Source of the DNA: CAYGZL01 sp964354345
Lineage (GTDB): Bacteria > Chloroflexota > Anaerolineae > Anaerolineales > UBA4823
NCBI GenBank assembly: GCA_964354345.1
Contig: CAYGZL010000104.1
Span: forward strand, 1-18,166
Reading direction: 5' to 3'
DNA length: 18,166 nt
The position numbers and the translations under genes are program-made. This document shows positions 15,907 to 18,166 of the stretch, one piece after another. Under the pieces are notes generated by a model, which was given only the letters and a program-made list of their open reading frames with translations, was not told the DNA's origin and made no database searches. The stretch's first letter is position 1. Each line of letters opens with the position of its first letter.

Positions 15907-15982
15907 GCCCCTGTAGCTCAATGGACAGAGCGCCTGACTTCGGATCAGACGGTTGTGGGTTCGAATCCCGCCAGGGGCGCCA
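15907..15982 (+). tRNA. tRNA-Arg (anticodon UCG)
   Basis: It folds as a full cloverleaf. Acceptor GCCCCTG (15907-15913) pairs with CAGGGGC (15972-15978), followed by discriminator G and encoded CCA (15980-15982). The D stem is GCTC/GAGC. The anticodon loop CTTCGGA carries TCG at 15940-15942. The T stem GTGGG/CCCGC has one G-U pair and loop TTCGAAT. The anticodon stem has a C-A mismatch at its top pair. It would decode CGA and related Arg codons. The 3' end adjoins an integrase remnant, so it is a likely past integration target. Confidence 0.96.
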
Positions 15983-16093
15983 GATGTGGGGGGTAGAGAT
16001 GGAGAGGACACCATATATGGGGGCTTGCATCATGCTTTCCAACTGCGTTTTTGCTTTTAGGCAAGCTAACCTCTACTGGTGTAATGACTTCAT

Positions 16094-16399
16094 CTATGAC
16101 TTTGGTAGCAATATTCTGCATACAATGAGATTATTTTCCTTCCAACGTATTCCTGCCACAGCTTTTTCTGGACCAGCGTGCAGCAACGAATGAATATATC
16201 TCACTGTACGCACTCCCACCTTCGCTTTTAGCTGGGTTTGATAAAAAGCATCGATCATTTCGAGGCGCAAGTCTTTTACCTTCAGCTTGCCTAAACTTGG
16301 AGTTATGGCTAATTCGTTTACCATCGAGTGAAGCATGAGCACGCCATGTTCCATTCGGTCGTTTCGTTATCGAGCCTTCGTTATTACTTCGTTCGCCAT
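16094..16399 (-). pseudogene. Tyrosine-recombinase (phage-type integrase) remnant beside tRNA-Arg
   Basis: A good ribosome site AAAGGAG (16408-16414) sits 8 bases before ATG at 16399, but that frame stops after ten codons. In the neighbouring frame, 16391-16305 encodes the typical arm-binding N-terminus (NNEGSITKRPNGTWRAHASL, then D-G-K-R-I-S-H), so about one base is lost near codon 3. Then 16306-16175, in another frame, encodes the core-binding SAM-like domain (ITPSLGKLKVKDLRLEMIDA, then F-Y and R-T-V-R-Y-I-H-S-L-L-H). The usual ~50 or more residues between the two domains are missing, implying an internal deletion. A further frameshift follows, with WQEYVGRKIIS continuing the match. The catalytic domain with its R-H-R-Y residues is absent. 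The gene cannot make an active integrase. It reads toward the tRNA 3' end, the usual neighbourhood for such a gene. Confidence 0.8.
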
Positions 16400-16535
16400 T
16401 TCCCTTACTCCTTTCGAAAGTATGTGAAAGGCGACCTTGCCAACCCTATACGCCAGGATACCCATGAAAGATGAGCCGTACAAACCGTTTCAGCATCAAA
16501 CCTCCTGCTAGAAAAAATCGCCGAATCACTTTTTC
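16400..16535. other. Gap between the FG-GAP gene and the integrase remnant
   Basis: It holds the integrase ribosome site (16408-16414). It also holds a minus-strand AGGAGG followed 4 bases later by ATG and a 16-codon frame (MLKRFVRLIFHGYPGV), possibly a leftover leader peptide. Just after the FG-GAP stop there is a minus-strand T6 run with only a weak A/T stem, a poor terminator candidate. Confidence 0.35.
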
Positions 16536-18166
16536 TCAAGGGCTGGGAACCGGTCCCAGGATGCAGGACCCACCAATACGGGTAACGTAATAATCCATCT
16601 CCCAGTAGAAATAGGTGACGCCCGCCAGTGTTTTTGCCTTAGCCTGGTATACATAGGGGACCATCGTATAACACAACCGGTTGGAATCCTGGAAATGATA
16701 GATCCCGCCATAGAAAGACAATTGATCAGTCCAGCTCGCGGTCTCGCTGCTTTCAATTCCCGCTCCCACCGTAACACTTGCATCCGTCGTGACGCCAAAA
16801 GCAGTAGCTCCGATGCTAGAAGTCATGTTCGACTCCATCTCAAAAAATCTCGTGCGCGCCCCCCCTCCGCCGAACGCGTAGGTGTATCCCATAAATATTC
16901 CCGGATCATCCTTTACCGTGACCGGAGTAAATTGATGTAACAGCATAAAGTCATCCACCGGCAGGTAGCTTGAGTAATTGCCCGGAATGCTCAAGTCATT
17001 CGTATAGCTGCCATTCGGAGCGCGGTGCCCCACATCAGCCCAGGATAAACCAGCGGCATCTTTTGTGTCTTGCGAGCGCCATTTATCCAGGCTCATAGCC
17101 TGGGTGCCAGCGTCTTGTGCGTCGGGAATGCAGACCATGGCTTTGGAGGTGTTTTGGGGTGAGTCTGGATCGTAAACATCATAGAAAAAACATTGGGTGG
17201 AAACAAGCTCATATACGACCTCACCCAAGCCCATAACAAAGCCAAGATCTTTGCCGCAAGAATTGTATGTTGTATTCGACATGCGGACACCATGGCTGGA
17301 CATAAAATCCCATGAAACCGAGCCGCGCACCTCGCCAGCCGATATACCAATAAAGGGTATATCAAACTGTTGCTCGAAACCCAGGCTGAGCGAAGTGCCC
17401 AGGTTGATCTTTGTTCCGAATTCTACATCGTTTTGGTTTTGACTGCCAAAAGAGTAAGTGCCTTGGCTGTCATTAATAGGCAGCCCATTGGCGTACCAGC
17501 GCGGCGCCCCATTTAAAACGGCGACAATTTTTACTTCATCGAACTCTGTGCAGCCAGTCAGTGTGGAGACATAGGAATCATGATCGGTATCGCCAACCAG
17601 GATGGCATTCAAACGACCACCCTGGTTGTGCGATTTTAACGTAAACGAACTGGTTTTCTGCAATGCACCATTTCCCATCATTTCAAACAGGCTAAACTTC
17701 GGCTGGAGATCAGCATTCCATTTGATATACATCTCGCTGAGAATCTCTGCCCGCCCGTCGCGGTCCATATCCCCCACCGCCAGGGAGCGATCCGGTCCGA
17801 TACTATAAATCCCGGGTTCGAAGGTCACGGTCTTGACGATGTCAGCGGCATTCACACCGCCCGGATCCACGCTTAAGACCTCGTTTGAATACCCGATAGC
17901 AATTTCATCGTAGCCATCCGCATCCAGATCGCCGGTATCCAACCCCGAGCTATACTTACCAAGGACCAGATCAAGGGGTACGCTGCCATCCCCATCTCCC
18001 CTGTTTAACTCCCACCATTTTTTGTGCGTAATTTGATCATTCTTTGTAGAATCATCATGAACCTGATCAATCGACCAATCGGACGCTGAAGTGTCGACAG
18101 AATACGTACGCAGCGTTGGGAATTTGTAATAAAAACCATCATACCAGTAGACATCCAGGTTACTCA
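16536..18166 (-). CDS. FG-GAP/VCBS-repeat surface protein (N-terminus beyond window)
   Basis: The frame is open to the right edge with no start inside the window; a TTG at 17942 is only an internal Leu. 542 residues are visible. The first ~190 hold calcium-binding FG-GAP/VCBS type repeats with D-x-D-x-D-G loops: G-D-G-D-G (56-60), G-D-L-D-A-D-G-Y-D (78-86), G-D-M-D-R-D-G (131-137), and a weaker G-D-T-D-H-D. Such repeats form beta-propeller blades in secreted or surface proteins. The rest, ~190-542, is Ser/Thr/Gly-rich alternating beta strand with many aromatics (for example GTKINLGTSLSLGFEQQFDI) and few Cys. I do not recognise that domain; long amphipathic strands could suit an adhesin or a pore-forming fold, but that is a guess. 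A signal peptide would lie outside the window. It ends 137 bases before the integrase remnant, so it may be cargo of the old element or host flank. Confidence 0.75.
   Translation of the reverse strand, partial: SNLDVYWYDGFYYKFPTLRTYSVDTSASDWSIDQVHDDSTKNDQITHKKWWELNRGDGDGSVPLDLVLGKYSSGLDTGDLDADGYDEIAIGYSNEVLSVDPGGVNAADIVKTVTFEPGIYSIGPDRSLAVGDMDRDGRAEILSEMYIKWNADLQPKFSLFEMMGNGALQKTSSFTLKSHNQGGRLNAILVGDTDHDSYVSTLTGCTEFDEVKIVAVLNGAPRWYANGLPINDSQGTYSFGSQNQNDVEFGTKINLGTSLSLGFEQQFDIPFIGISAGEVRGSVSWDFMSSHGVRMSNTTYNSCGKDLGFVMGLGEVVYELVSTQCFFYDVYDPDSPQNTSKAMVCIPDAQDAGTQAMSLDKWRSQDTKDAAGLSWADVGHRAPNGSYTNDLSIPGNYSSYLPVDDFMLLHQFTPVTVKDDPGIFMGYTYAFGGGGARTRFFEMESNMTSSIGATAFGVTTDASVTVGAGIESSETASWTDQLSFYGGIYHFQDSNRLCYTMVPYVYQAKAKTLAGVTYFYWEMDYYVTRIGGSCILGPVPSP

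Noticed and set aside
15772..15996. Plus-strand 74-residue frame reading through the tRNA
   Set aside because: It overlaps the hydrolase end, hairpin and tRNA; the protein-like segment is tRNA sequence.
15803..16042. Minus-strand 79-residue frame containing RDSNPQPSDPKSGALSIELQ
   Set aside because: It is the antisense of the tRNA; this peptide is a well-known false ORF product of tRNA genes.
16094..16354. 86-residue minus-strand ORF as an intact small gene
   Set aside because: Its middle is an integrase core-binding domain; upstream and downstream matches in other frames show it is a fragment of a broken gene.
1..18166. CRISPR array, IS element with terminal inverted repeats, rRNA, riboswitch
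   Set aside because: No regularly spaced repeats, transposase or recognised structured leaders were seen on reading both strands.
15983..18166. attR copy of the tRNA 3' end
   Set aside because: No second copy of the T-loop/acceptor sequence was found inside the window; if it exists it is outside.

Overview
The window looks like chromosomal DNA of a Chloroflexota bacterium, most likely an Anaerolineae-type lineage. This is an inference from protein style: a lipoprotein made of 'GG-x-x-FG-x-P' repeats, a glycoside-hydrolase-like TIM barrel of the kind common there, very large TPR proteins, and an FtsZ with a standard tail. No rRNA or other decisive taxonomic marker is present.

Layout. On the minus strand at the left edge is a lipoprotein with four tandem repeats (1-1040, C-terminus cut by the window). 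Divergent from it, a plus-strand run of eight genes starts behind a plausible sigma70 promoter (1117-1145): a glycoside-hydrolase-like protein lacking both expected catalytic glutamates; an FtsZ in which the second catalytic Asp of the T7 loop is His; an 80-residue protein; a membrane-anchored protein resembling a degenerate LytR-CpsA-Psr domain; a two-TM small protein; a 2023-residue TPR protein; a 942-residue TPR plus clan-CD (gingipain/C25-like) cysteine peptidase with an intact-looking His/Cys dyad; and a membrane-anchored class A beta-lactamase-fold protein that probably has its own promoter. Gaps between genes from 2672 to 14267 are 6 to 79 bases, so they may be co-transcribed.

Further right are a 13-bp inverted repeat, a tRNA-Arg(UCG) with encoded CCA, and a wrecked tyrosine-integrase gene beside the tRNA 3' end, the classic scar of an integrative element. 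Last is a minus-strand secreted-type FG-GAP/VCBS repeat protein whose N-terminus lies outside the window.

How the genes may work together. The notable unit is 2672-14267. The 80-residue protein is recognisably a free-standing copy of the C-terminal domain of the TPR-peptidase encoded about 7.3 kb downstream, which ties both ends of the cluster together. I infer a cytoplasmic TPR scaffold/peptidase pair associated with a divergent FtsZ and envelope-anchored partners. The role could be in division, envelope or stress control. No function has been demonstrated, and the FtsZ linkage could be simple gene order. A recurring theme is loss of catalytic residues in neighbouring enzyme-like proteins, while the peptidase keeps its dyad.
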